A DNA stretch of 64,000 bases from Rhodococcus rhodochrous (GTDB lineage: Bacteria > Actinomycetota > Actinomycetes > Mycobacteriales > Mycobacteriaceae). Below the pieces are notes generated by a model. That model did not search any database. It had not been told where the DNA came from and was given only the letters and a program-made list of their open reading frames with translations. The DNA is taken from positions 2,161,444-2,225,443 of the forward strand of contig NZ_LT906450.1 in NCBI RefSeq assembly GCF_900187265.1, given 5' to 3'. The first letter of the stretch is position 1. Each line of letters begins with the position of its first letter. Shown in pieces: positions 37,109 to 46,734 of this stretch. The position numbers and the translations under genes were made by a program.

Positions 37109-37819
37109 TCAGATCTTGCGGACGACCGTGACGACCTTGCCGAGGATGACGGCGTCGTTGCCCGGGATCGGTTCGAACATCGGGTTGTGCGGCATGAGCC
37201 AGACATCGCCATCGACCCGCTTGAAGGTCTTGACGGTGGCCTCGCCGTCGAGCATCGCGGCGACGATGTCGCCGTTCTCGGCGACGTTCTGCTGCCGGAC
37301 GACCACCCAGTCGCCGTCGCAGATGGCCGCGTCGATCATCGACTGGCCGACGACCTTGAGCAGGAACAACGAGCCCTGACCGACGAGCTCGCGCGGCAGC
37401 GGGAAGACGTCCTCGACCGATTCCTCGGCGAGGATCGGACCACCGGCCGCGATGCGGCCGACGACGGGAACCATTGCAGCCGAAGGAATGTCGTCGGTCG
37501 ACGAGCCGGCGACCACCTCGGGGGAGGACTCCGGTGCGGGGGTGGGCTCGAGGCCGCGGACGTCCACGGCGCGCGGACGGTTCGGATCCCGGCGCAGGAA
37601 GCCCTTCCGTTCGAGCGTGCGGAGCTGATGTGCGACGGACGACGTGGAGTTGAGTCCGACGGCGTCGCCGATCTCACGGATGCTCGGTGGGTACCCCCGT
37701 TCGCTGACGGAATCGCGGATGACCTCGAGTACACGACGCTGACGCTCGGTGAGGCTCGCGGTGGGATCGTCGGTCGTGGGTCCGCCCCGGCGGGCTGTGG
37801 ATGTTCCGTCCGCCTTCAT
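37109..37819 (-). CDS. lexA: SOS repressor LexA
   Basis: A 236-residue repressor. The winged helix-turn-helix (residues 21-87) has the recognition segment [20 protein letters not shown]. The cleavage site is Ala125-Gly126 in [11 protein letters not shown], and the catalytic pair is Ser160 ([10 protein letters not shown]) and Lys197 (ATVKTFKR). RecA on single-stranded DNA sets off its self-cleavage. It is divergent from the divS-like gene, and a LexA box lies about 75 bases before its ATG, so it is autoregulated. Confidence 0.97.
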   Translation of the reverse strand: MKADGTSTARRGGPTTDDPTASLTERQRRVLEVIRDSVSERGYPPSIREIGDAVGLNSTSSVAHQLRTLERKGFLRRDPNRPRAVDVRGLEPTPAPESSPEVVAGSSTDDIPSAAMVPVVGRIAAGGPILAEESVEDVFPLPRELVGQGSLFLLKVVGQSMIDAAICDGDWVVVRQQNVAENGDIVAAMLDGEATVKTFKRVDGDVWLMPHNPMFEPIPGNDAVILGKVVTVVRKI

Positions 37820-37892
37820 CGTGACCTCCGTGCGGCGAGTGTCGGATGGGTTGCAAGTTGCCTTTCGAATCTATCGAGATCCCGCGCGTATA

Positions 37893-37908
37893 TCAAACAG
37901 ATGTTCGA
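37893..37908. promoter_or_regulatory. LexA box before lexA
   Basis: TCAAACAGATGTTCGA differs from the ideal TCGAACAGATGTTCGA at one base. It is 74 bases from the lexA start, in the range expected for autoregulation. Confidence 0.85.
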
Positions 37909-37957
37909 GATTCACCCTCCGAGGAGCTGTCGCAGGGGCGTGACTCGTGGTAGAACA

Positions 37958-37990
37958 TTCGAACAGACTTTCGTTCGAACACATGATCGA
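37958..37990. promoter_or_regulatory. LexA-box cluster before the divS-like gene
   Basis: TTCGAAC (37958-37964) and GTTCGAA (37973-37979) are inverted arms with wider than usual spacing. The second arm runs into TCGAACACATGATCGA (37975-37990), which matches the SOS box except at one base. The cluster is about 85 bases before the divS-like start. Confidence 0.7.
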
Positions 37991-38072
37991 GTGATCGAAC
38001 AGGGTCGTGAGACCACGCCCGGCGACACGGACGGGGTCGGAAGACCACGCACAGCGACACGGAGGATTTCCG

Positions 38073-38687
38073 ATGAGCAGAGCGGTTCGGATCGACACGG
38101 CGGTTCCGGTGGGTACGGCGGGAGAGGGCGCTGTGGCCCGAACCGGTGCCTTCGTCCGGACGAGCACGGCAGGGCGAACCGTCGCGAGCCCGCCCGGAGC
38201 AGGTGCCCCCGGGGCTGCGGCGTATCGCATCCGGCCGATCGCGACGTCGACGCTGCATCATCGCACCCGTGTCCCGGCGCGGACGAGACCGCGCGTCGCC
38301 GCGCCCACGCGCGAATATCGCGAATATGTCGCCGCACCCTCGCACGAACCCCTGCACCGTCGCTCGGAGATCACGCCGCGCAGTCGCCGGCCTGCGGAGG
38401 GGGCGAGTTGGCGGCAGATGGCCGCGACGGTGCTCCTCACCGCGCTCGCGACGACGATGCTCCTCGTGCTCGCCCACGTGCGTACCGATGAGGTGATCTC
38501 GCAGGGCGCCGGCACCACGGTCACGGTCGTACGCGAGGGGGAGAGCCTGGAGGCGTTGGCCGCTCGCGTGTGGCCCGATGCTCCGGTCGACGTCACGGTG
38601 GCGAGGATCGCCGACCTCAACTCGCTCGACGGTACGGCTGTGCAGGCCGGAAGCCGTCTCCTCGTGCCGGATTCCTCCCGGGGATGA
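38073..38687 (+). CDS. LysM-domain SOS division inhibitor (DivS/ChiZ-like)
   Basis: A 204-residue protein. The first 115 residues are basic and low in complexity. One membrane helix ([20 protein letters not shown]) and a C-terminal LysM domain ([20 protein letters not shown] to GSRLLVPDS) follow. The layout and the place divergent from lexA match Rv2719c (ChiZ) of M. tuberculosis and DivS of C. glutamicum, which stop division after DNA damage. GGAGG precedes the ATG at 38073. SOS boxes upstream support induction by damage. Confidence 0.83.
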   Translation: MSRAVRIDTAVPVGTAGEGAVARTGAFVRTSTAGRTVASPPGAGAPGAAAYRIRPIATSTLHHRTRVPARTRPRVAAPTREYREYVAAPSHEPLHRRSEITPRSRRPAEGASWRQMAATVLLTALATTMLLVLAHVRTDEVISQGAGTTVTVVREGESLEALAARVWPDAPVDVTVARIADLNSLDGTAVQAGSRLLVPDSSRG

Positions 38688-38880
38688 GGGTGTCGTGGCC
38701 CTGCCCGACCCGCGATCCGCGCCCGAACCGGACAGGCGGGTATTGTCTAACACTGTCAGTCACACCACTCCGTGTGGTTGCGGCGGTGTCGGCCCACTCG
38801 CGGGTGGAGACGGTTCCGGTCGGGAGGCATTGCTTCGGCGCCGACGTCGCGACCCGCACGGGCACGACGAAGGAACCGAC

Positions 38881-39351
38881 ATGTACTGCCCGTATTGCCG
38901 CCACCCCGATTCCCGGGTGGTCGATTCGCGCGAGGCAGACGAGGGTGCCGCGATCCGTCGTCGGCGGGCGTGTCCCGAATGCGGGCGCCGCTTCACCACA
39001 GTCGAGACGGCCGTGCTGTCCGTCGTCAAGCGCAGCGGCGTGACCGAGCCGTTCAGCCGCGAGAAGGTCGTGCGCGGCGTGGCCCGCGCCTGTCAGGGAC
39101 GCGATGTCGACAACGATGCGCTCAACAAGCTCGCGCAGCAGGTCGAGGACGCGGTGCGGGCGAAGGGATCACCTGAGGTCCCGAGCCACGAGGTGGGACT
39201 GGCGATCCTCGGGCCCCTGCGCGATCTCGACGAGGTCGCCTATCTGCGATTCGCCTCGGTCTACCGTTCCTTCAGTTCCGCAGAGGATTTCGAACGCGAG
39301 ATCCAGGAACTGCGCGAGCACAAGAAGTCCCGCTCGGACGCGACCGACTGA
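38881..39351 (+). CDS. nrdR: Transcriptional repressor NrdR
   Basis: A 156-residue repressor of ribonucleotide reductase genes. The N-terminal zinc ribbon is [11 protein letters not shown] with [10 protein letters not shown], and the ATP-cone domain that senses ATP and dATP follows ([20 protein letters not shown]). It is complete. No NrdR box is obvious just before it; the target nrd genes are outside the window. It is convergent with hrpA, 12 bases apart. Confidence 0.95.
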   Translation: MYCPYCRHPDSRVVDSREADEGAAIRRRRACPECGRRFTTVETAVLSVVKRSGVTEPFSREKVVRGVARACQGRDVDNDALNKLAQQVEDAVRAKGSPEVPSHEVGLAILGPLRDLDEVAYLRFASVYRSFSSAEDFEREIQELREHKKSRSDATD

Positions 39352-39363
39352 CGGTTTCGGTCG

Positions 39364-42300
39364 CTACCGGATCGTGTCGATCGCCTTCAGGACGCGCTTC
39401 TCCGACACCGGGATCCGTGTCCCGAGACCCTGCGCGAACAGGCTCACGCGCAATTCCTCGATCATCCAGTAGATCTCGACCACCTCGGGTGCGGCACGTC
39501 GCTCCTCCGGCAGTCGCGCGAGCAGCTTGTCGTAGGCGCCGTAGACGCGATCGAGCACATCCATTCCCGCCGCGTCGCGATGCGCACTTGCCGGCAACGC
39601 CTCCAGGCGCTGCGCGGCCGCGGTGAGGTAGCGCGGCAGGTCGGCGATCCGCCGCGATCCGAGGTCGGTGACGAAGCCGGGGAACAGCAACGACTGCAGC
39701 TGTTCGCGTACGTCGTCGGCAGCCTCGCCGTTCGACCGATCGAGGAGCACACCCACCTCGTGGGCGCGGGACAGCACGGGCACAACCGCTTTCAACAGAC
39801 GGGCCACGCGCCCCGGCAGATGTGAGCGCACCGTGGCCGCGAGCGCCTCGAACTCCTCGGGTGTGCGCACGGGAGCTCCGTGTGCGGCGATGAGTTCGTC
39901 CACCGCGCAGGCACGGCAGTCCTCGATCAGCGCTTCGAACGATCCGTCCGGGTTCCGCCCGAGCGCGAGTCGCTCCATGTTGGTCAGCCCCGAGGTCACG
40001 GCCTTCGCCTTCGTCGGTGCCGACGAGAGCAGCAGGGCGCGCAGCCCTTGCCGTGTCGCGTTCTGCTGGGCCTGCGGTGTGCTGAGCACGCGCACCGCGA
40101 CGCCGTCCTTCTCCGCGACGAGGGCGGGATAACCGGTGACCTTCCGGCCGCCGACCTCGCGGGTGACGGTCTCCGGCAGGTTCCCGAGGGTCTCGGCCGT
40201 CCACACCACCGCCGCGGGACGCTCGGTGCCCGCCGCGGCGCGTGAGACCTCCGCTTCGACCCGCGGAGCCAACTTCTTCCGCAGCGCCGCCAGGCTCTTG
40301 CTGCGGCCGAGCACGGTACCGCGCTCGTCGACCGCGGCGAAGGTCATCCGCAGATGGTCGGGCAACGCCCCGGGATCGAAGTCCGAGGGTTCGATCGTGC
40401 ACCGTCCGAGCCGGGACAGTTCGCGGGCCATCGCGTTGACGAGCGGTTCGGAGCGGGGCGTCACCGACGCGAGCGCGGCCGCCGCGAAATCCGGAGCCGG
40501 GACGACCTGTCTCCGAAGATGTTTCGGCAGGGTCTTGATGAGGGCCGTGACCAGCTCGGTCCGCATCCCGGGTACCAGCCAGTCGAAACCGACGGACTTG
40601 AGGTTCGCGAGCAGCGCGACGGGGACGCGGGCGGTGACACCGTCCTCCTCCGTGCCCGGCTCGAACTGGTAGGTGAGGGGGAACTGGATCTCACCCTGGC
40701 GCCACGCATCCGGGTAGTCGCCTTCGAGCACCGACGCGGCGTCCTGGTTCACCACGGTGTCGGGCGTGAACGTCAGCAGGTCGGGTTGTTGCCTCCGGGT
40801 CTTCTTCCACCACGTGTCGAAGTGCCGGGCCGAGATCGCTTCCGGGCCGACCCGCTGGTCGTAGAAGTCGAACAGGGTCTCGTCGTCGACGACGATGTCG
40901 CGGCGGCGCGCACGGTGTTCGAGTTCCTCGACGTCCTCGAGCAGCGCCCGGTTGTCGTGGAAGAACTTGTGCTGCGTGCGCCATTCGCCCTGCACGAGGG
41001 CATGGCGGATGAACAGTTCGCGCGAGACCTCCGGATCGATCCGTCCGTACGGCACGGGACGCTGGGCGACCAGGGGGATGCCGTAGAGCGTGACGCGTTC
41101 GTAGGCCATCGCCGATTCGCGGCGCGTGGACCAGTGCGGCTCCGAGTAGGTGCGCTTGACCAGGTGCGGGGCGAGCTTCTCGACCCACTCGGGTTCGATG
41201 CGCGCAGCCGTCCGGGCCCACAGCCGTGAGGTCTCCACGAGTTCGGCCGCCATCACCCAGCGCGGTGGCTTCTTGAACAGCGACGACCCCGGGAAGATCG
41301 CGAACCGCGCGCCGCGGGCACCGAGGAAGTCGCGCTTGTCGCCCTCGCGAAGACCGATGTGCGACAGCAGACCTGCGAGCATCGACTTGTGGACGTCGTC
41401 GGGGTTCACGTCGCGATGGTGCGTCTGCCAGCCCATGTCGACGGTGATCTGACGCAGCTGCCCCTGTAGGTCCTGCCACTCGCGGATCCGCAGCCAGTGC
41501 AGGAACTCGTCGCGGCACAACCTGCGGAACCTGCTCGACGACAGTTCCCGCCGTTGTTCCTTCAGGTAGTCCCACAGCCGCAGGAAGGCCAGGAAGTCCG
41601 AGCCCTCGACCGCGAACCGCGCGTGCTTCTCGTCGGCGGCCTGCTGGAACTCGGTCGGGCGCTCGCGCACGTCCTGGATCGACAGGGCCGCGACGATGAT
41701 GAGGACCTCGCGCAGGCATCCGTTGCGGTGGCCCTCGACGATCATCCGGGCCATGCGCGGATCGACGGGCAGCCGGGCGATCTCGCGGCCCGTCGCGGTC
41801 AGGCGCGGCGTCTCGCCCTTCTTCGCGGGTTCGAGCGCGCCGAGTTCCTCGAGCAGAGCGATGCCGTCGCGGATCGCGCGGGGATCCGGTGCCTCCACGA
41901 ACGGGAACGCCTCGATGTCGCCGAGACCGAGCGCCGTCATCTGCAGCACGACCGACGCAAGGTTGGTGCGCAGGATCTCGGGTTCGGTGAATTCCGGCCG
42001 ACCGTCGAAGTCGTCCTCCGAGTACAGCCGGATGCAGATACCGTCGGCGACGCGACCGCACCGTCCGGCACGCTGACGCGCCGAGGCCTGCGAGATCGGC
42101 TCGATCGGCAGTCGCTGCACCTTCGTCCGCACCGAATACCGCGAAATGCGGGCGGTGCCGGGGTCGACGACGTAGCGGATGCCGGGAACCGTCAGGGACG
42201 TCTCGGCGACGTTGGTGGACAACACGACCCGCCGGCCCGTGTGCGGTGCGAAGACCCGGTGCTGTTCGGCCGCCGACAGGCGTCCGTAGAGCGGGAGGAT

Positions 42301-43257
42301 CTCGGTGTTGCGCAGCTTGCGGTCGCGCAGTGCGTCGGCGGTGTCGCGGATCTCGCGCTCGCCGGAGAGGAAGACCAGGATGTCGCCGTCACCCTCGCGC
42401 TGGAGTTCCTCGACGGCCTCGCACACCGCGTCGACGGGATCGCGGTCGACGAGCGTGTCGCCTACCTCGACGGTCAGCGGGCGGTAACGCACCTCGACGG
42501 GGTAGGTGCGGCCGGAGACCTCGACGATGGGCGCGGGCGTGCCGTTCGCGTCGGCGAAGTGGCGCGCGAAACGTTCGGGGTCGATCGTCGCCGAGGTGAT
42601 GATCACCTTCAGGTCGGGGCGACGCGGAAGCAGCTGCGCGAGGTAGCCGAGCAGGAAATCGATGTTGAGGCTGCGCTCGTGCGCCTCGTCGATGATGAGC
42701 GTGTCGTACTGACGCAGCAGCCGGTCGCGCTGGATCTCGGCGAGGAGGATGCCGTCGGTCATCAGCTTGACGAGTGTCGACTCGGTGACCTGATCGTTGA
42801 ACCGCACCGTGTATCCGACGGCGTCGCCGAGCTCGGTGTCCAGTTCGTCCGCGAGTCGCTCGGCGACGGCGCGCGCGGCGATACGGCGCGGCTGGGTGTG
42901 GCCGATCAGGCCGCGAACTCCACGCCCGAGTTCGAGGCAGATCTTCGGGATCTGCGTCGTCTTGCCCGAACCGGTCTCACCGGCGACCACCACGACCTGG
43001 TGGTCGCGGATCGCGGCGGCGATGTCGTCCTTGCGCTGCGAGACCGGCAGATCCTCGGGATAGCGGATCTGCGGGACCGACGACGCGCGGGACGCGAGCC
43101 GGGTGCGGGCATTCTCGATCTCGGCGGCGACCTCGGTCAGCGCCTCGCCGCCCCGCGCCCGGTCGAGCCTGCGACGGAGGCGGTTCTCGTCGCGGAGGGA
43201 GACCTCGGACAGGGCAGCGCGCAGTTCGCGACGATTCGGGGCGGAGGAGATGGACAT
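39364..43257 (-). CDS. hrpA: ATP-dependent RNA helicase HrpA
   Basis: A 1297-residue DEAH-box helicase. The Walker A motif GETGSGKTTQIPK is near residue 93, and the DEAH box is in LIIDEAHERSLNIDFLLGYL. Motif VI QRAGRCGRVADG, the winged-helix and ratchet domains, the OB fold and the long C-terminal DUF3418 region (about residues 700-1290) are present. HrpA rescues collided ribosomes in E. coli. I chose ATG 43257 (MSISSAPNRRE); a GTG nine bases earlier is also in frame. Confidence 0.95.
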   Translation of the reverse strand: MSISSAPNRRELRAALSEVSLRDENRLRRRLDRARGGEALTEVAAEIENARTRLASRASSVPQIRYPEDLPVSQRKDDIAAAIRDHQVVVVAGETGSGKTTQIPKICLELGRGVRGLIGHTQPRRIAARAVAERLADELDTELGDAVGYTVRFNDQVTESTLVKLMTDGILLAEIQRDRLLRQYDTLIIDEAHERSLNIDFLLGYLAQLLPRRPDLKVIITSATIDPERFARHFADANGTPAPIVEVSGRTYPVEVRYRPLTVEVGDTLVDRDPVDAVCEAVEELQREGDGDILVFLSGEREIRDTADALRDRKLRNTEILPLYGRLSAAEQHRVFAPHTGRRVVLSTNVAETSLTVPGIRYVVDPGTARISRYSVRTKVQRLPIEPISQASARQRAGRCGRVADGICIRLYSEDDFDGRPEFTEPEILRTNLASVVLQMTALGLGDIEAFPFVEAPDPRAIRDGIALLEELGALEPAKKGETPRLTATGREIARLPVDPRMARMIVEGHRNGCLREVLIIVAALSIQDVRERPTEFQQAADEKHARFAVEGSDFLAFLRLWDYLKEQRRELSSSRFRRLCRDEFLHWLRIREWQDLQGQLRQITVDMGWQTHHRDVNPDDVHKSMLAGLLSHIGLREGDKRDFLGARGARFAIFPGSSLFKKPPRWVMAAELVETSRLWARTAARIEPEWVEKLAPHLVKRTYSEPHWSTRRESAMAYERVTLYGIPLVAQRPVPYGRIDPEVSRELFIRHALVQGEWRTQHKFFHDNRALLEDVEELEHRARRRDIVVDDETLFDFYDQRVGPEAISARHFDTWWKKTRRQQPDLLTFTPDTVVNQDAASVLEGDYPDAWRQGEIQFPLTYQFEPGTEEDGVTARVPVALLANLKSVGFDWLVPGMRTELVTALIKTLPKHLRRQVVPAPDFAAAALASVTPRSEPLVNAMARELSRLGRCTIEPSDFDPGALPDHLRMTFAAVDERGTVLGRSKSLAALRKKLAPRVEAEVSRAAAGTERPAAVVWTAETLGNLPETVTREVGGRKVTGYPALVAEKDGVAVRVLSTPQAQQNATRQGLRALLLSSAPTKAKAVTSGLTNMERLALGRNPDGSFEALIEDCRACAVDELIAAHGAPVRTPEEFEALAATVRSHLPGRVARLLKAVVPVLSRAHEVGVLLDRSNGEAADDVREQLQSLLFPGFVTDLGSRRIADLPRYLTAAAQRLEALPASAHRDAAGMDVLDRVYGAYDKLLARLPEERRAAPEVVEIYWMIEELRVSLFAQGLGTRIPVSEKRVLKAIDTIR

Positions 43258-43321
43258 GCTGATCACACAGCCTAGCGAAACGGCCCGGTCGGGGCCGGTC
43301 GGGGAGGGCAGGCTCCGGTGG

Positions 43322-44272
43322 TCAGCCCGCCGAGACGCGTACCCGGCCGATCACCTCACCGAAGATCTCCCGGTACGGGGCATGGACCGTGAAGTGGGTG
43401 AACCCGTAGCGCTCCCGGCTGCGCAGGATCTGCCCGGCCATCTCGTCGACCGTGCCGATCAGCACGAACGGCGAGTCGAGCAGATCGTCGGCGTCGATCG
43501 TGTGCTCGAACCGCTCGGCGAGCGCGGCGGCGGTGCCCGCCCGGTCGTCGGTCTCGACGACCGCCTGGAGCAGGGTGTGCCACTCGATGTCGTCGACCCG
43601 GTCGCCGGCCCGCGCCCGCGCGAACGCGACACGGTCGTCGGCCTCGGTCGCGGTGGCGATGCGGAACGTCCCCGGTGGCTTCCCCGGCAGCTGGACGGCG
43701 CCCGCGACGCTCACGATGTCGGCGTGGGCGGCGGCGACGGCGAGGATCCGGTCGCCGGTGCCTCCGACGATCAGGGGCGGGCCGTAGCCGCCGAATCCGC
43801 GCCGCTGCACCGGACGGAGCACGGGCAGGTCGAACGCTTCGCGCAGCGCCGCCTGCTCGTCGAAACCGGGCCCGGTGAACGATCGCTGCAGTTCCTGCAC
43901 GATGGATTCGAGTCGCTGGGCTCGTTCGTCGAAGCGTTCCCATTCGATCCCGGCCGCCTCGAACTCCCATCTCATGTGGCCTGCGCCGAGGCCGACCTCG
44001 AGCCGCCCGCCGGTGAGCAGATCGGTGGTCGCGATCTCGCGAGCGAGCAGTGCCGGATTCCAGAAACCGGCGTTGAGCACCATCGTGCCGACCCGCATGC
44101 GCTCGGTGGCGCCGGCGGCGGCGACCAGGACGGGGAACGGTGCAGGGACACCGAGGTGGTCGGCCGCGTACACCGCGTCGAAGCCGGCGTCCTCCACGGC
44201 GCGGCACCAGCGAGCGAACCCGTCGGGGGACCCGACCTCGAAGATGTTGACGGAGAAGCGGAACTCGGTCAT
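43322..44272 (-). CDS. Luciferase-like (LLM) F420-dependent oxidoreductase
   Basis: A 316-residue TIM-barrel protein of the TIGR03621 type. VNIFEVGSPDGFARWCRAVE at the N terminus and GVPAPFPVLVAAAGATERMR and GLGAGHMRWEFEAAGIEW are typical of F420- or FMN-dependent LLM enzymes in actinobacteria. The substrate is unknown. The ATG at 44272 is divergent from the aminotransferase gene, with 95 bases between. Confidence 0.85.
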   Translation of the reverse strand: MTEFRFSVNIFEVGSPDGFARWCRAVEDAGFDAVYAADHLGVPAPFPVLVAAAGATERMRVGTMVLNAGFWNPALLAREIATTDLLTGGRLEVGLGAGHMRWEFEAAGIEWERFDERAQRLESIVQELQRSFTGPGFDEQAALREAFDLPVLRPVQRRGFGGYGPPLIVGGTGDRILAVAAAHADIVSVAGAVQLPGKPPGTFRIATATEADDRVAFARARAGDRVDDIEWHTLLQAVVETDDRAGTAAALAERFEHTIDADDLLDSPFVLIGTVDEMAGQILRSRERYGFTHFTVHAPYREIFGEVIGRVRVSAG

Positions 44273-44367
44273 GGCTCCCAGGGTGGTGGGTTCGGGCCTC
44301 CGGCGCCAGAGTCGTTTCCTCCGCATACGATGACGGGTGTCGTGATCGTCGTGGACGGGAGTTGGTC

Positions 44368-45591
44368 GTGGGTGCGTTGTGGCACGGATTCGCCGATATG
44401 GGCGCGATCGAACGGGACGGCGCATTCGTCGTGTCGCGCGGGGAAGGCGCCTACATCTGGGACGACGCCGGCAACCGTTATCTCGATGCCACCGCCGGAC
44501 TGTGGTTCACCAATGTCGGTCACGGCCGTACCGAGATCGGCGAGGCGATCGCAGCGCAGGTCGCGAAGCTCGCCCACTATTCGAACTTCGGCGACCTGAC
44601 CTCCGAGCCCGCGGTCGAACTCGCCGAGCGTCTCGCGGGGATCGCCCCGGTCCCCGGCAGCAAGATCTTCTTCACTTCGGGTGGATCCGACTCCGTAGAC
44701 TCGGCGGCCAAGCTCGCGCGGCGTTACTGGCAGGAGGTCGGCAAGCCCGGCAAGCGGCTGCTGGTCTCGCGTGAGAAGGCGTACCACGGCATGCACGTCG
44801 GTGGCACCTCGCTCGCCGGTATCCCCGTCAACGGGGAGGGCTACGGCCGCCTGTGGGAGGACACCGCGCGGGTTGCCTGGGACGACGCCAAGGCGCTGCT
44901 CGAACTCATCGATTCGGTCGGTGCCGACTCCATCGCGGCCTTCTTCTGCGAACCCGTCATCGGTGCGGGCGGGGTGTACCTGCCGCCGGACGGCTATCTC
45001 GCCGAGATCCGCGACATCTGCCGCGACCACGACATCCTGTTCGTCGTCGACGAGGTCGTCACCGGTTTCGGTCGTATCGGTGGTTCGTGGTTCGCGTCGT
45101 CACGATTCGACCTGGCTCCCGACATGGTCACCACCGCCAAGGGACTCACCTCCGGCTACCTGCCGATGGGCGCCCTGTTCGTCGCTCCGCGCGTCGCCGA
45201 ACCGTTCTTCGCCGGAGACGTGTGGTGGCGCCACGGTTACACCTACGGTGGGCACGCCGCTGCTGCGGCGGCCGCGCTCGCCAACCTCGACATCATCGAG
45301 CGCGAGGATCTGCTCACCGAGGCGGCGCGGATCGAACGGACTCTGCACGACAAGCTCGCTCCGCTGGCGGATCATCCGCGGGTGGCCGAGGTGCGCAGCG
45401 GTCTCGGTGCGGTGGCGGCCGTGCAGCTCGCCGATCCGTCCGAAGCTCTCGGTTTCGTCAAAACCCTGCGACAGCACGGGATCTCGGGACGCGCGGCCGG
45501 TCAGGGCGCGATGCAGATCTCCCCGTCGTTCGTGATGACCGACGAGCAGATCACCGATCTCGCCGACGGAATCGCCGCAGCACTCGGCTGA
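44368..45591 (+). CDS. Class III aminotransferase
   Basis: A 407-residue PLP enzyme of the omega-amino acid/pyruvate transaminase group. The PLP lysine is in DMVTTAKGLTSGYLPMG, and the aspartate that holds the pyridine nitrogen is in LFVVDEVVTGFGRIG. FTSGGSDSVDSAAKLARRYW binds the phosphate. I chose GTG 44368 because GGGAG lies six bases before it; an in-frame TTG is at 44362. The amino donor is not clear from sequence. Its end overlaps the convergent small gene by 41 bases. Confidence 0.9.
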   Translation: MGALWHGFADMGAIERDGAFVVSRGEGAYIWDDAGNRYLDATAGLWFTNVGHGRTEIGEAIAAQVAKLAHYSNFGDLTSEPAVELAERLAGIAPVPGSKIFFTSGGSDSVDSAAKLARRYWQEVGKPGKRLLVSREKAYHGMHVGGTSLAGIPVNGEGYGRLWEDTARVAWDDAKALLELIDSVGADSIAAFFCEPVIGAGGVYLPPDGYLAEIRDICRDHDILFVVDEVVTGFGRIGGSWFASSRFDLAPDMVTTAKGLTSGYLPMGALFVAPRVAEPFFAGDVWWRHGYTYGGHAAAAAAALANLDIIEREDLLTEAARIERTLHDKLAPLADHPRVAEVRSGLGAVAAVQLADPSEALGFVKTLRQHGISGRAAGQGAMQISPSFVMTDEQITDLADGIAAALG

Positions 45592-45817
45592 TCCGTTCCT
45601 TCGGCCCGATCGGTACCTCGGCGAGGGGGAGTTCGGCGCTGCCGTCGCGTGCGGCGAGCGAACGGGCATAGCGCTCGTGCAGCACCGAACGCACCTCGTC
45701 GGGGCTGTAGTTCCGTCGCTGTCGCTCGTTGCGGGCGGCGACAGCACCGGTCGCCGCGACTCCCACGATCCCGGCGAGTCCGACGAGCTTCCACCACTTG
45801 CCACCGCGCAGTGCCAT
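45551..45817 (-). CDS. Small membrane protein of unknown function
   Basis: An 88-residue protein. A single membrane helix (KLVGLAGIVGVAATGAVAA) follows a short basic start, and the rest is charged (QRRNYSPDEVRSVLHERYAR) with an Arg-rich end. It overlaps the aminotransferase end by 41 bases on the other strand. I chose the ATG at 45817 because the open frame before it is made of tandem repeats. I do not recognise a family. Confidence 0.65.
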   Translation of the reverse strand: MALRGGKWWKLVGLAGIVGVAATGAVAARNERQRRNYSPDEVRSVLHERYARSLAARDGSAELPLAEVPIGPKERISRVLRRFRRRDR

Positions 45818-45905
45818 GGGGACGACCCTAGCGGCCGTCGGGGCCATGGGGACGACCCCCAGCGGTCCGTCGGGGTCATGGGGACGACCACAGCGGCCGT
45901 CGGGC
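45814..45905. repeat. Three tandem repeats of about 30 bases
   Basis: Three copies start at 45814, 45844 and 45876. Each contains CATGGGGACGACC and then AGCGGCCGTCGGG or a close variant. The period is 30 to 32 bases. The first copy includes the start codon of the small membrane protein on the minus strand. Confidence 0.8.
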
Positions 45906-45921
45906 ATGGCAGGCTGACGGC

Positions 45922-46632
45922 ATGGACACTTCGTCGGCAGATCGGTCCGCCGGTGCGCGTTCGCGTCTCACCCTCGACGAGGCCGTGGCGACGACCCGCA
46001 CGGGGGACCTGTGGATCTTCCGCGGCGCCGCCCCGGCCGACCGAGCGATCCAGACGCTGACCAACGCACCGGTCAACCACGTGGGGATGACGGTCGCGCT
46101 CGAGGACCTGCCGCCGCTGATGTGGCACGCCGAGCTCGGACGCAGTCTCCCGGACATGTGGACCGGGCGGCACCAGCGCGGCGTGCAGTTGCACGACCTG
46201 CGCAGCGCGGTGCAGGTGTGGGCCGCGCGTTACGGCCAGCGCGGTTGGCTGCGGCAGATCTCGGTGGCGGTCACCCCGGACCAGGAGGACCAGCTGCTGC
46301 GCACGATCGCGCGGCTCGACGGCACACCGTTCCCGTCGACGACGAAACTCACGGGGCGATGGTTCGCGGGCCGGCTCCCGCGCCGTCGCCGAGCTGCAGT
46401 CCCGTCCGGTGGGCTCGAGAGCGCGTACTGCGCCGAGGTGGTGGGGTTGACGCTGGAGGAGATGGGGTTGCTGCGGCAACGGCACCGGGGGAGCAACTGG
46501 TACGACCCCGGCCGGTTCTGGAGCGGCGACCGGCTGCCGCTCGCTCCCGGGGTGGAGTTCGGTGGCGAGATCGAGGTCGTGCTCGACGAGGACGACCTGG
46601 CTGCCGGAAGAGCGGCGGGCTCGGCGTCGTAG
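45922..46632 (+). CDS. YiiX-like permuted NlpC/P60 cysteine peptidase
   Basis: A 236-residue protein. GDLWIFRGAAPADRAIQTLT and NAPVNHVGMTVAL in the first third, and SAYCAEVVGLTLEEMGLL in the last third, are the histidine and cysteine parts of a circularly permuted papain-like fold (YiiX/DUF830 group). Such enzymes cut peptide, amide or thioester bonds. No signal peptide is seen, so it acts inside the cell. CAGGCT before the ATG is a possible leaderless -10. The substrate is unknown. Confidence 0.65.
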   Translation: MDTSSADRSAGARSRLTLDEAVATTRTGDLWIFRGAAPADRAIQTLTNAPVNHVGMTVALEDLPPLMWHAELGRSLPDMWTGRHQRGVQLHDLRSAVQVWAARYGQRGWLRQISVAVTPDQEDQLLRTIARLDGTPFPSTTKLTGRWFAGRLPRRRRAAVPSGGLESAYCAEVVGLTLEEMGLLRQRHRGSNWYDPGRFWSGDRLPLAPGVEFGGEIEVVLDEDDLAAGRAAGSAS

Positions 46633-46721
46633 GACCTGGCAGTCGGCGCAGCGAGCGCCCCGTCTCGTGGTCGACGCACGACCGTCCGATAGTTGCGAAA
46701 GGTAAAGGCGATAGGTCGCAC

Positions 46722-46727
46722 TACACT
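46722..46727 (+). promoter_or_regulatory. -10 element of a leaderless oxyR promoter
   Basis: TACACT ends seven bases before GTG 46735. Three GATAG words (46688, 46710 and 46728) lie around it and may be part of an OxyR autoregulatory site. Confidence 0.5.
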
Positions 46728-46734
46728 GATAGGC

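Noticed and set aside
38749-38775. Possible PafBC promoter before nrdR (TGTCAGTC)
   Set aside because: The last base of the TTGTCRGTG motif is wrong, and there is no TANNNT eight bases later.
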